DNA of 46,970 nucleotides from an uncultured Bacteroidales bacterium (GTDB taxonomy: Bacteria; Bacteroidota; Bacteroidia; Bacteroidales; Muribaculaceae). The position numbers were made by a program, and so were the translations under genes. Under the pieces are notes generated by a model. That model was not told the origin of the DNA. It saw only the letters and a program-made list of their open reading frames with translations, and searched no databases. Positions 6,292-15,075 of the stretch are shown here, in pieces. The stretch lies in contig CADADP010000027.1 of NCBI GenBank assembly GCA_902786725.1, positions 1 to 46,970 of the forward strand. Direction: 5' to 3'. Each line of letters opens with the position of its first letter. The stretch's first letter is position 1.

Positions 6292-8745
6292 ATGCTGAAA
6301 AGATGTTTTATGCTGCTTGGAGCGGCATTACTGGTGATGACCGCTGCGGCGCAGGAAATGAAGGTGGTGCTTGTGGCAACCGATGCCAATGGTGAAGGCG
6401 AGCCGTATGCCACAGTTAGAATAAGTGCGATGAGCAACCCGATGCAGGTGCTTTACACCGGAGTGACCGATGAGGATGGCCACTTCGAGCAGGTGCTGCG
6501 CTCTCCCGGCCAGTATGGACTGCTAGTTAGTGCGGTGGCTAAGGAGCCGGCGATGGCGCAGTTCAGCGTGAGTGCGAAAGAACCTGTGGTCGACCTGGGT
6601 AGGCTCACGCTACGCGATAAGGAAAACGTGCTCAGCGGAGTGCTGGTCACCGCCATGCGACCGCTAATCAAGAACGAAATCGACCGCCTGAGCTACGATG
6701 TGCAGGGTGATTCCGACTCCAAGACCAACACCATCATGGATATGCTGCGCAAGGTGCCTCTGGTCACCGTTGACGGTCAGGAAAACGTGCTGGTGAAAGG
6801 CAGTTCCAACTACAAAATCTATAAGAACGGACACCCCGACCTGGCCATGAGCAACAATCCCAAGGAGGTGCTCAAGGCCATTCCGGCCGCTATGGTAAAG
6901 CGCATCGAGGTGATAACCGAGCCGGGCGCTAAATACGATGCCGAGGGGGTGAGCGCCATCCTCAACATTGTCATGGTGGACAATAGCAGTGTGAGCGGTG
7001 TTACAGGCACCGTGCGGGCCGGCGTGAGCACACACGGATGGAATCCCAACGCGAGCGGTTATCTCACCACACAGCTGGGCAAGTTCATAGCGTCGATTAA
7101 CTATGGCTATCATCACCAGAGCCGCGAAGCCTCTAAATCGCGCCTTATGTCTGAGACTTATTACAAGGCCAACGGTAACACGCTGCGCTCCGAGTCGGCC
7201 AACGACGCGCTGGCCAACGTCCACTACGGCAACATCGAGGCCAGTTACGAACCCGACACGCTGAATCTGCTCACGCTCTCGTTCGGCGGGTATTTCTATA
7301 ACTACAAGACCGACCAGGATATGCTCACTGCCATGAGTGGACCCGATGAGACCCCCATCTATAGCTATCGCAACAGGTCCAAGGGTGGAACAGGCAGTTA
7401 CTACAGCTTTGACGGCCGCTTCGACTACCAGCACCGCACGAGCCGAAAGGACGAATTGCTCACGCTCAGTTACATGCTCAGCACATCGCGGCAGAAGTCG
7501 GCCTACGCACAGCGTTACGAAGACATGGTCAGCGTGCCCGTGCCCTACAACGGAGTTGATTATGACGGACGCGAAAACTTCTGGGAACACACCTTCCAGT
7601 TCGACTGGACCCGCCCCTTCGCCAAGTATCACAAGGTTGAGACAGGCGTGAAGTATATCTCTCGCCTCAACAAGAGCGAGACCATGATGGACTATATCGA
7701 TTCTCACGATGTGTACTCCAAGTTCGACCACCTTACCCAAGTGGCCGCAGCCTACGCCAGTTACACGTTCACTAAAGACAAATGGGCCGCGCGGGCCGGT
7801 TTGCGCTACGAGTACAGTTACCTCAACGCCCGTTACCCCGACGGTAGTCAGAAGAACTATCATCGTCACCTCAGCGACTGGGTGCCCAGCGCCAGCGTAA
7901 ACTTCCAGATTGACCCTGCCAATTCGCTCAAGTGGGCATTCTCCACACGCATCCAGCGACCGGGTATCAGTTACCTCAACCCCGTGCGCGACGAGAGCGT
8001 GACATCGGTGCACTTCGGTAACTCGCACCTGAGCAGCGCGCGCGTCTATAGCACTTCGTTCACCTTTATGCACATCGGGCGCAAGTTCACGTTCAATGTG
8101 GTGCCGGGCTTCAACTTCTCGAGCAATGGTATAGGTGCCATTCAGTACTATGAGGACGGCAAGCAAGTGAGCACCTACGCCAACGAGATGACCACGCGAT
8201 GGGTGGGCGTGAGCGGATATTTCCAGTGGCAAATACACGCCAAGACCAGCCTTATGTTCAACGGAAACATCGGACGTGACTATATTAAGGCTCCCACGCT
8301 GGGCTTGAAGAACGCTCGGTGGACCAGTTATATGTTCACCCAACTCACCCAAATGCTGCCCTGGAAACTGCGACTTACGGCCTATGGCGGCAAGTGGGGT
8401 GGCGGCATCAGCGGGCTCTATGGACGCACCTCGTCGCAGTGGTTCTATGGTTTCGGGCTCCAGCGCTCATTCCTCAAGGAGGACCGTCTCACAGTCAGTA
8501 TCAACGCTCAGCGTCCATTCTCGGGCAAGTACGTTTCCTATCGCAACTACACCACACAGGGCGACTACACCGGATTATCCGAAACAAGTTGGCCCAACAG
8601 GTCGCTGAGCCTTAACATCTCTTACCGTTTCGGCTCGCTCAACGCCAGCGTGAAAAAGACGGCCACCACCATCGACAATAACGACCTCGTGGGCGGTTCG
8701 TCGAAGGGCGGCGGACAGTCGGGCGGCGGCCAAGGCGGCAATTGA
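6292..8745 (+). CDS. Outer-membrane beta-barrel protein (TonB-receptor-like, OMP_b-brl_3 type)
   Basis: 817 residues with a signal peptide (MLKRCFMLLGAALLVMTAAAQ). Residues 25-105 look like a carboxypeptidase-regulatory domain (AYxTVRISA..., TGVTDEDGHFEQVL). A plug-like domain lies at about 130-230 (MLRKVPLVTVDG, GSSNYKIYKNG, RIEVITEPGAKYDAEG, ILNIV). The rest is a many-stranded barrel with alternating aromatic strands and the typical RFDYQHRT, LRYEYSY and FQIDPANSLKWAFSTRIQRP segments. The C-terminal end is a Gly/Ser-rich tail (SKGGGQSGGGQGG), not the usual terminal aromatic strand. No SusD partner follows, so this is not a classical PUL pair. It probably acts in the outer membrane; the ligand is unknown. 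Confidence 0.85.
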   Translation: MLKRCFMLLGAALLVMTAAAQEMKVVLVATDANGEGEPYATVRISAMSNPMQVLYTGVTDEDGHFEQVLRSPGQYGLLVSAVAKEPAMAQFSVSAKEPVVDLGRLTLRDKENVLSGVLVTAMRPLIKNEIDRLSYDVQGDSDSKTNTIMDMLRKVPLVTVDGQENVLVKGSSNYKIYKNGHPDLAMSNNPKEVLKAIPAAMVKRIEVITEPGAKYDAEGVSAILNIVMVDNSSVSGVTGTVRAGVSTHGWNPNASGYLTTQLGKFIASINYGYHHQSREASKSRLMSETYYKANGNTLRSESANDALANVHYGNIEASYEPDTLNLLTLSFGGYFYNYKTDQDMLTAMSGPDETPIYSYRNRSKGGTGSYYSFDGRFDYQHRTSRKDELLTLSYMLSTSRQKSAYAQRYEDMVSVPVPYNGVDYDGRENFWEHTFQFDWTRPFAKYHKVETGVKYISRLNKSETMMDYIDSHDVYSKFDHLTQVAAAYASYTFTKDKWAARAGLRYEYSYLNARYPDGSQKNYHRHLSDWVPSASVNFQIDPANSLKWAFSTRIQRPGISYLNPVRDESVTSVHFGNSHLSSARVYSTSFTFMHIGRKFTFNVVPGFNFSSNGIGAIQYYEDGKQVSTYANEMTTRWVGVSGYFQWQIHAKTSLMFNGNIGRDYIKAPTLGLKNARWTSYMFTQLTQMLPWKLRLTAYGGKWGGGISGLYGRTSSQWFYGFGLQRSFLKEDRLTVSINAQRPFSGKYVSYRNYTTQGDYTGLSETSWPNRSLSLNISYRFGSLNASVKKTATTIDNNDLVGGSSKGGGQSGGGQGGN

Positions 8746-8765
8746 AAATAGCAATAAAAACCAAC

Positions 8766-8816
8766 TTAAAACTCAGCCAAAACGAAGATTTTTTCTTGAA
8801 TTTGGCTGAGTTTTAA
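8766..8816. terminator. Bidirectional rho-independent terminator
   Basis: A 16-bp perfect inverted repeat, TTAAAACTCAGCCAAA (8766-8781) and its complement at 8801-8816, with a 19-base loop. Each arm ends in a T-run when read outward, so it can stop both the barrel-protein gene from the left and the glycosidase gene from the right. Confidence 0.9.
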
Positions 8817-8871
8817 CCTGAATACCGGTAATTCTACACTTCCTCGCGGGCTAACGACCGATTCGGGGTGC

Positions 8872-11800
8872 TTATTCCTCGCTGAGGATGCGCACAGGGC
8901 CTTTTAGGCCCGAGGGTTGTAGCGCGTCGGTGGCCTTGTGCAGTATGCGCGTGATGTTTAGTTTCTTGTTGTCGGGATACACCAAGTCGCCAATCTCGCG
9001 ATTCATAAAGTTGTTGGCCACGTCAATCTCAATGCTGTTATTTCCCTTGCGCACGGCGTCGGTGATGTCGATAACGTAAGGTGTGGTCCATGCGCCGCCC
9101 ACTGATGTGCCGTTGATGCTCACGGTGCAGATGTTATCCACCTGGCCCAGGTCGAGCACGATTCGCTTGCCCTTGGGCAACTTCTTTACCTTGAACGACG
9201 ATGTGTAGATGCCGTGACCGCTAAAGTATTTCAGGTCGGGGTCGGTGAGCTCGGTCCAGTCGGTGAGCCGGTCCATAGTGATGTCCTTGTTGTCGCCGTA
9301 ATTGCTCCGGAAAGCCACATTCCACGACTCACTCACGGCGCCGATTTCCTTATACTGCGGGTAGTTCGAGGCCTTCTTCACGGTTGCCGCCGCGGCGTCA
9401 TGACCCAGAACTATGAATGTACTGCCGTGTGGCGCAAGCCGCAGCGGTATGCGGCAGTCGTTGCCGCTGGCGCTGAAGTCGGGCAGCAGGCGGATGTCGC
9501 CCGTTACGGGGTCCCACAACTGGGGCTGGCGGCCGGCCATCTCGCGCAGCGAAGCGGTGAACGTTTGCTCGGCATCGCTCTGGTTAGATATGAAATATAT
9601 GTCCTGTGCCTCGCTTGTGTAGTGGCAGTAGAGGATGTCGTCGCTTTCGATGGGTGCGCCGTCCTTGAGTGCCGTGAAGTCGGCTCCGTTGTCGGTCTGG
9701 CCCAGCAGTAGGCGTGTGCCGATGGCTTCATTTATGCTCATACCCTTGAGGAAATAACCGTTACCCACACGGCGAGTGAATGTGCCGTCGGTGGAGTAGC
9801 CCCACAGTTCGTCGGCCATAGCGGCCACTTGGGCATCGCATTGCGGATAGTTTTGCAGACTGGGCGATTTCGCCGGTTTCTCACCGGCCGTGAGCACCAC
9901 CGCTCCCTGCTCCACAAGGCGCTTTATGGCGGCGAGTGTCTCGGGGCGGTAGGTCTTGCACGGCGGCAGCACCAGCAGGCGGTAGCGGTTGCCGTAGGGC
10001 AAGGTGATTTCGTGACGGTCGTTGACCGTGGCATTATTAATAAGCACGTCAGCATTAATATAGTCGAACTGGCGTCCGCGTGGCATCTTAGGCTCGGTGA
10101 TACCCGTCATCACAGGTGTGTCGTCGCCTATGAAGTAGGCCACATCTGCCAGATACGTGCCCTGCTGCAGCAGGTAGTTGCATCGCTTCAGGTAGTCGCC
10201 GAACAGGTGCAGATGGCTGTACCAGGTGTTCTTGCGGTTGAACTCGGTGCTGAACCACGGAATCATTCCGGGCACCTCGTCCTCGCTGGTTTGTGACACG
10301 TAGAGGTGTAGCAACGTGTTATTGATGCCCTCCGTGAAGAAGTAATCGCCACGGGCCTTCATGTCGCGCGGACAAAACATAAATTCCTTGCCGCCGTAGG
10401 TGAACGACTCGGCCGAAACCTTGTCTTTGCCATAGATGTGGCCGACGCTACTGGCTGCGCGGTTCTCGATGTCGCCCAGCGTGCCGGTGGTCCAGAACTC
10501 TCCGGCCACCTCACCGGCTTGGCTACCATACTGCAGAAACTCGCCCGGAAAGCCCCAGTGCCCGTAGGTCTCAAGCCACACGTGCTTGCCGTCGCGCTGT
10601 GCAAGCCGCTCCATCTGGCCTATGTTGTCGAAGGTGAGACGGTCGGCAATCATGCGGCGCAGGTCCCACAGGAAGCGGTCGCTCAGCTCGTTGCTTCCCA
10701 CCACTATGCCGCTGTAGGTGAGCAGGAACGGAGTGGGGTCGTAGCCAAATCGCTTGGTGAAGTATTCAAAGAAGTCGTCGCCAAAGTTTTGCGTTGCCAT
10801 CTCGTAGCTGTCGCATACCACCACCTTCCACGTGGAGCGATCTTCCGGCGGGATGCGTCGCATCACCTCGCCCATGTAGGCGTTGTAGTGAGCCTTGAGC
10901 GCGTCGTGATTCCAGCGGTCCACCTCGGGCCCGCGCCCCGAGCCTTCAAACGTGGGGTCACACACGATGTTGGTGGGGGCCATGTAGGTGCGGATAATGG
11001 TCCAGTTGCCGGCCGGAACCTGCCACTTGAGCTTGTGGTCTTCGGTGAGCAGGGAGGTGAGGTCTATTATGTCGGTTTGGGCCACCACCTCGTCGGTGGT
11101 GTAATTGTGCTCAGTGTCCCACTTATATTCGGTCCACTGTGGTGCAGGCGTCTCGTGCATGCGGGCCAGAATTTTCTCCAGATAGCGTGTCACCACCGGC
11201 TCGTCGCTCAGCTCCACGCCCGGTATGTGCCCGTTGCCCTGCACGTTACTGAACTCCACTTGGAATTCACTGCCGGCTACATCGGCAATCCCTTCGGCCA
11301 CAGGCGACGTCATGTCGTATCCGGTGTGAAACGTCATGTTGGGGCGGTGAATGAGGAAATTCTTCAGGTCGCGCCAGCGGTCGCCGTCTTTCACGCGAAC
11401 AGTGACGTTGGCTATCAGCGGACCGGCGTTGTACACCTTCACCGAGCGCAGTGTCATCGGTTCATCGGCGCTGAGTTCAATCACCTTCTTTTGGCTAACA
11501 TCCACTTCGCCACTGGCTACCGAATGCTCTCCAAACTTGCGCGGAAATGCCAGCACTCGCACGTTGCTCAAGAAGTTGTCGGGCTTGAGAAATTCCACCT
11601 CCGCGGTTTTGCCCTTACCGGTTATATCCACACGCTGCGAAGCCAGGTAGCGCATACTTTGCTCGGGCTTAACCCACGGGCCACCCATGTGGCTCCAGCC
11701 CGGGCCGTTGAACAGACCTATCTCAATGCCCAGTTCCGACGCTGTCTTCAGAGCGGTGTGCAATATGCTCCACCACTTCTCGCTATAGAACGGCACATCG

Positions 11801-12051
11801 CCGCGCGGCACGTTATCCACCCCCTGGTGGCCGATGAAGGCGCGATTGATGCCTTGCTCCTTCATGCTTTTGAGATCGTTGATTACGCCCTGCTCGGTGA
11901 CATTGTCCGATATCCAGTACCAGTAGCACGAGAGTTGACGCTCTTGCGGAGCCTTGAACTCGGCGGGATTGATAGCGCTTGCGGCGGCGCAAGTGGCGTT
12001 GTGGCCGGCGATAGCCAGCATGAGAAATAGTAGTCGTAGGGTAGTTTTCAT
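8872..12051 (-). CDS. GH106-like glycoside hydrolase (probable alpha-L-rhamnosidase family)
   Basis: 1059 residues with a signal peptide (MKTTLRLLFLMLAIAGHNATCAAA), so it acts in the periplasm or on the cell surface. The N-terminal catalytic region shows the family's typical segments: CYWYWISDNVTEQGVINDL near residue 42, LFNGPGWSHMGGPWVKPEQ at 113-131, VVCDSYEMA and LETYGHWGFPGEF. A C-terminal jelly-roll domain (about 950-1040) includes RIVLDLGQVD, VSINGTSVG and NSIEIDVANNFMNR. This layout matches the Bacteroidetes GH106 group that removes rhamnose from pectic polysaccharides. The assignment to rhamnose is by family resemblance only. It stands alone with its own promoter and a terminator shared with the convergent barrel gene, with no SusC/D pair or regulator adjacent. 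Confidence 0.85.
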   Translation of the reverse strand: MKTTLRLLFLMLAIAGHNATCAAASAINPAEFKAPQERQLSCYWYWISDNVTEQGVINDLKSMKEQGINRAFIGHQGVDNVPRGDVPFYSEKWWSILHTALKTASELGIEIGLFNGPGWSHMGGPWVKPEQSMRYLASQRVDITGKGKTAEVEFLKPDNFLSNVRVLAFPRKFGEHSVASGEVDVSQKKVIELSADEPMTLRSVKVYNAGPLIANVTVRVKDGDRWRDLKNFLIHRPNMTFHTGYDMTSPVAEGIADVAGSEFQVEFSNVQGNGHIPGVELSDEPVVTRYLEKILARMHETPAPQWTEYKWDTEHNYTTDEVVAQTDIIDLTSLLTEDHKLKWQVPAGNWTIIRTYMAPTNIVCDPTFEGSGRGPEVDRWNHDALKAHYNAYMGEVMRRIPPEDRSTWKVVVCDSYEMATQNFGDDFFEYFTKRFGYDPTPFLLTYSGIVVGSNELSDRFLWDLRRMIADRLTFDNIGQMERLAQRDGKHVWLETYGHWGFPGEFLQYGSQAGEVAGEFWTTGTLGDIENRAASSVGHIYGKDKVSAESFTYGGKEFMFCPRDMKARGDYFFTEGINNTLLHLYVSQTSEDEVPGMIPWFSTEFNRKNTWYSHLHLFGDYLKRCNYLLQQGTYLADVAYFIGDDTPVMTGITEPKMPRGRQFDYINADVLINNATVNDRHEITLPYGNRYRLLVLPPCKTYRPETLAAIKRLVEQGAVVLTAGEKPAKSPSLQNYPQCDAQVAAMADELWGYSTDGTFTRRVGNGYFLKGMSINEAIGTRLLLGQTDNGADFTALKDGAPIESDDILYCHYTSEAQDIYFISNQSDAEQTFTASLREMAGRQPQLWDPVTGDIRLLPDFSASGNDCRIPLRLAPHGSTFIVLGHDAAAATVKKASNYPQYKEIGAVSESWNVAFRSNYGDNKDITMDRLTDWTELTDPDLKYFSGHGIYTSSFKVKKLPKGKRIVLDLGQVDNICTVSINGTSVGGAWTTPYVIDITDAVRKGNNSIEIDVANNFMNREIGDLVYPDNKKLNITRILHKATDALQPSGLKGPVRILSEE

Positions 12052-12104
12052 AATGTTGATACCTTGAATTTTTAGTCTAAAGTCCTGAAATGCTTTCAGC
12101 CAAG

Positions 12105-12135
12105 CAAATTTACATAATTCTCACGATATTCACAA
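12105..12135 (-). promoter_or_regulatory. Bacteroidetes-type promoter for the glycosidase gene
   Basis: On the minus strand: TTG (12135-12133), a 20-base spacer, then TAAATTTG (12112-12105). Both boxes fit the consensus. The small hairpin CTGAAA/TTTCAG (12085-12099) lies in the 5' leader just before the ATG at 12051. Confidence 0.65.
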
Positions 12136-12210
12136 GGGTGAGTGTCGGGAAAAATGTGCCCAATCGCCTTAGCACTCGAATGGGTGATAAAAGTGCTGAA
12201 TCGCCTTGCG

Positions 12211-13443
12211 CTACTTGGCGCGGCCGGCGATTCGTCGGTTCACTATCAGTGTGGTTACAGCCGATGTGACGAGGCCTATCAGTGTGGCAAGTGCCACTAC
12301 CACAAAAACGTCGGTGAACTCAACTTTAACGGGATATGAGTTGATAATCATTGCATTAGGGTCGCCGTTGAGTTTCAGCCACCCGAAGTGCTGCTGACCC
12401 AGACAGAGCACCAGCCCTGCGAGGAGTCCGGCCACTGTTCCCGCTATCGTAATAATCCACGATTCGGCCACGAAGATGGCGCTTATCTGCCTGTTGTTCG
12501 CTCCCAAAGCCTGTAGTGTGGCTATGCTGTCGTCCTTTTCAATAATCAGTAGCGACAGGGAACTGATAACGTTGAACGTGGCGATTATGAGAATGAAAGT
12601 GAGTAGCAGGAACGACATCCATTTTTCCACGTTCACAAGCCTGTAGGCGGTGGCCTGTTGCATTAATCGGTCCTTAACCTTGAATCGGCCGCCCAGTTGC
12701 TTCTCAATGGTGGCGATAACTTTAGCCTGGTCGGAGCCTGGGGCAAGCACGACTTCGATTTGTGAGGCTTCGTTTTCGTAGTCGAAGAGGTATCGCGCGA
12801 AGTCTATGGGTACGTATATCAGGTCGTTATCGTATTTGCTCTGCTGGAGTTGGAAAATGGCCGAGACAAACAGGGAGTCGGTTCTGAAAGCGCCCGTCGG
12901 GTTGGCGAGGTTGATGTTGCCCACGCGCTTAGGGGCGTAGAGGCGAAGCATACGCAGATAACCCGGGCGCACATGGAGTTGCACGGCCGGTCCCACGCCC
13001 ACCACGGCGTATTGCGCCACCTGGTCGCTGAGCAGGAAATTGCCGTCGATTATCACGCTATCGATGCACGAAAAATGGTTGTAATCGGTGGGTACTCCCT
13101 TGATTTTCACCGGCATCTGGTACTCGGCGAATATTGCCAGCGCATTGTCTTGCACCACCGGCACGGCGTGTTCCACTCCATCAATGGCGGCAATTACGCG
13201 TGCCACACTGTCGCCACAGGCAATGGTCTTGCCCTCGGTGGCTGTGACGGCGATTTGTGGGTCGAGCAGTGCCAACCGGCCCATTATCACATCACGGAAC
13301 CCGTTGAACACGCTCAGCACGCAAATCAGTGCGGCTGTGGTGATAATAATTCCGCATACCGAAATCACCGAAATGATGTTCACTGCGCTGTGTGCTTTCT
13401 TCGAGCGCAGGTAACGTGATGCTATTTTAAATGCGAGGCTCAT
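12211..13443 (-). CDS. LolC/LolE-type ABC transporter permease
   Basis: 410 residues. I use ATG 13443 (MSLAFKIASRYLRSKK), because LolC/E proteins begin this way. The upstream extension to a GTG at 13491 would overlap rbfA and adds a low-complexity Thr/Ser stretch. The protein has one N-terminal membrane helix (about 20-45), a large periplasmic domain, and three C-terminal helices, with a coupling segment LIIEKDDSIATLQALGA typical of LolC/E. Family members extract lipoproteins from the inner membrane with a LolD ATPase. A LolD-like gene lies about 31 kb away at 44780, so they could pair, but this is inference. It follows rbfA in the same direction, a common arrangement in Bacteroidetes. An AGCACT/AGTGCT stem (12171-12197) downstream may end the transcript. 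Confidence 0.85.
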   Translation of the reverse strand: MSLAFKIASRYLRSKKAHSAVNIISVISVCGIIITTAALICVLSVFNGFRDVIMGRLALLDPQIAVTATEGKTIACGDSVARVIAAIDGVEHAVPVVQDNALAIFAEYQMPVKIKGVPTDYNHFSCIDSVIIDGNFLLSDQVAQYAVVGVGPAVQLHVRPGYLRMLRLYAPKRVGNINLANPTGAFRTDSLFVSAIFQLQQSKYDNDLIYVPIDFARYLFDYENEASQIEVVLAPGSDQAKVIATIEKQLGGRFKVKDRLMQQATAYRLVNVEKWMSFLLLTFILIIATFNVISSLSLLIIEKDDSIATLQALGANNRQISAIFVAESWIITIAGTVAGLLAGLVLCLGQQHFGWLKLNGDPNAMIINSYPVKVEFTDVFVVVALATLIGLVTSAVTTLIVNRRIAGRAK

Positions 13444-13487
13444 TGGCTGTTTCGCGGTAAGCGTGGCGCTGCTGGTGGGTGGCGGCG

Positions 13488-13835
13488 TCACTTGTTATCC
13501 TTGGGGTGGAGCAGGCTGTCGATGTGCTCTATGTAGTCGAGCGAGTCGTCGAGATGGAAGTACAACTCCGGAATTTTGCGCAGTTGGTACCTCACTTTCT
13601 GGGCCAGCGCATAGCGAATACTCTTGTCGTTACGCTTAATGTTGGCCATAATTTCCGCGGCTTTTTCGCTGGGGAAAATGCTGAGATATGCGCGCGCTAT
13701 GCTCAGATCGGGCGAAACGCGCACTTCGCTCACGCTCACTATCACGCCCCCCATCTTGGCCGTTTCCAGCCTAAAGATTTCGCTCAGTTCCTTCTGGATG
13801 AGCCTTGATATTTTCTGTATTCTGGTTCCTTCCAC
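13488..13835 (-). CDS. rbfA: Ribosome-binding factor A
   Basis: 115 residues from a GTG at 13835. RbfA binds the 30S subunit and helps late 16S rRNA 5'-end maturation, especially in the cold. The start VEGTRIQKISRLIQKELSEIF aligns with the family start M-x-x-x-R-x-x-K-I-x-x-x-I. The frame is open further upstream to 13922, but that extension (Cys/His/Tyr-rich) has no family counterpart. The body shows the KH-like fold (VIVSVSEVRVSPDLSIARAYLSIF) and the ending ELYFHLDDSLDYIEHIDSLL. It precedes the LolC/E-type permease, with the stop 44 bases before that gene's ATG. Confidence 0.93.
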   Translation of the reverse strand: MEGTRIQKISRLIQKELSEIFRLETAKMGGVIVSVSEVRVSPDLSIARAYLSIFPSEKAAEIMANIKRNDKSIRYALAQKVRYQLRKIPELYFHLDDSLDYIEHIDSLLHPKDNK

Positions 13836-13878
13836 GTGGTTAGAAATATTATGTAGATGTTTAAATGAAACAGGAATG

Positions 13879-13886
13879 CAAAGATA
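13879..13886 (-). promoter_or_regulatory. Putative -7 box for rbfA
   Basis: TATCTTTG on the minus strand, a full match to TAnnTTTG, lies about 44 bases upstream of the rbfA GTG and downstream of the terminator of the preceding operon. The -33 element is not clear. Confidence 0.5.
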
Positions 13887-13919
13887 CATCAAATATCGCA
13901 ACTCACCGACGTTTTGCTT

Positions 13920-13950
13920 CAAAAATCTCTTTCACAATCAGCGATTTTTG
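13920..13950 (-). terminator. Terminator hairpin after the O-methyltransferase gene
   Basis: Perfect 8-bp arms CAAAAATC (13920-13927) and GATTTTTG (13943-13950) around a 15-base loop, ending in a T-run on the minus strand. It lies 43 bases past the O-methyltransferase stop and before the rbfA promoter box, so it separates two transcription units. Confidence 0.65.
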
Positions 13951-13992
13951 CTTGAGCTTTCGGGTGAATAGATACCGGATATTACAGTACTG

Positions 13993-14628
13993 TTATTTTT
14001 TGCGAATAAGCGTGAGCCCGTCGCGTAGCGGGATTATAACTTTTTCCACTCGCTCATCGGCGGCTACAAGGTCGTTGAAGGCCATGATGCCCTCTGTCTG
14101 AGGGTCGGCCTTGTGCTGCTGCTCAGCCACTTTTCCGTCCCATAGGGTGTTGTCGGCGATTATGAATCCTCCTTGTCGCAGGCGCGGCAACACATCGTGG
14201 TAGTAGCGTGTGTAGTGGCGCTTGTTGGCGTCGATGTAGATGAGGTCGAACTGACCCGGTATTTCCGGCAGCACATCGGCCACGTCGCCTATATGAAGCG
14301 TGATGCGCTTGCTCATTGGCGACTGGCTAAAATGGTTCAGTATAAAGTCCTCCAGCTCGTCGTCGATTTCGATGGTGTGCACGTGTGCGTTGTCGCTATC
14401 AAGCCCCTCGGCCAGGCACAGAGCCGAGTAGCCACTGTATGTGCCCAGTTCCAGAACCAGTTGCGGCCTAATCATTCGCACCAGCATTTTCAGCAGTCGC
14501 CCCTGCAGATGCCCCGAGCACATGCGTGGATAGAGTAGCTGCAGGTTGGTGTCGCGATAAAGTTGCCTCAGGTTGTCGGGCTCGGCGTCGATGTGGCTCA
14601 GGATGTAGTCTTGAAGATGTTCATCCAT
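13993..14628 (-). CDS. SAM-dependent O-methyltransferase (class I, caffeoyl-CoA type)
   Basis: 211 residues from ATG 14628, which overlaps the aroQ stop (TAATG). The longer frame to 14706 runs inside aroQ and is rejected. The SAM-binding glycine motif is LELGTYSGYSAL (59-70). It continues with HTIEIDDELEDF and FDLIYIDANKRHY, where the Asp and Asn-Lys typical of metal-dependent catechol/caffeoyl-CoA-like methyltransferases are present, and IIADNTLWDGKV. The methyl acceptor cannot be told from sequence. It is the last gene of the DUF2851-PCMD-aroQ operon. Confidence 0.9.
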   Translation of the reverse strand: MDEHLQDYILSHIDAEPDNLRQLYRDTNLQLLYPRMCSGHLQGRLLKMLVRMIRPQLVLELGTYSGYSALCLAEGLDSDNAHVHTIEIDDELEDFILNHFSQSPMSKRITLHIGDVADVLPEIPGQFDLIYIDANKRHYTRYYHDVLPRLRQGGFIIADNTLWDGKVAEQQHKADPQTEGIMAFNDLVAADERVEKVIIPLRDGLTLIRKK

Positions 14629-15053
14629 TATGGCTGAGTTTGGATAAGGTAGTCGATGGCGAGATCGTAGCTCTTGAGCCCGTGACCGGCAATCACAGCC
14701 ACACACGCGTCCTTAATCATGGATATCCGGCGGAACGGCTCGCGGCTCTGAACGTCGCTTATGTGCACTTCCACCACGGGGGCGGTGACGGCGCGGATGG
14801 CATCGGCTATGGCAATCGATGTGTGGGTGTAGGCACCGGCGTTAAGCACAATACCGTCGGCACTGAAACCCACTCGCTGAATTTCGTCGATGATGTCGCC
14901 CTCGTGGTTGCTCTGAAAGAGCGAAATCTCGGCATCGGTGCGGGCGGCAGCCAGTTGCTCAAGATATCGGTTCAGCGGGATGTTTCCGTAGATTTCCGGC
15001 TCGCGGATGCCCACCAAGTTCAGGTTGGGCCCGTTGATAACAGCGATTTTCAT
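14628..15053 (-). CDS. aroQ: 3-dehydroquinate dehydratase, type II
   Basis: 141 residues from ATG 15053. The enzyme dehydrates 3-dehydroquinate to 3-dehydroshikimate in the shikimate pathway, in the cytoplasm as a dodecamer. The start MKIAVINGPNLNLVGIREPEIYG carries the flexible-lid Arg17 and Tyr22, SNHEG covers the substrate loop, VEVHISD carries the active-site His97, and SREPFRR follows. The usual NPGAYTHTS appears as NAGAYTHTS (71-79), with Ala for Pro. The upstream extension to 15092 is not needed. It lies 22 bases after the PCMD gene and is coupled to the methyltransferase gene by a TAATG overlap. Confidence 0.95.
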   Translation of the reverse strand: MKIAVINGPNLNLVGIREPEIYGNIPLNRYLEQLAAARTDAEISLFQSNHEGDIIDEIQRVGFSADGIVLNAGAYTHTSIAIADAIRAVTAPVVEVHISDVQSREPFRRISMIKDACVAVIAGHGLKSYDLAIDYLIQTQP

Positions 15054-15075
15054 GCGTCGTTCTCGTGGAATGGAA

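Noticed and set aside
6664-8352. A 562-codon open frame antisense to the barrel gene
   Set aside because: It has a His/Val-rich composition typical of antisense frames in GC-rich genes. The sense strand has a signal peptide, plug and barrel.
10438-12030. A 530-codon open frame antisense to the GH106-like gene
   Set aside because: It is a shadow of the glycosidase gene, with His/Val-rich composition and no motif.
12162-12210. Direct repeat AATCGCCTT downstream of the LolC/E-type gene (12162 and 12199)
   Set aside because: The match is short and only partly kept beyond nine bases, with no sign of a mobile element or binding-site array.
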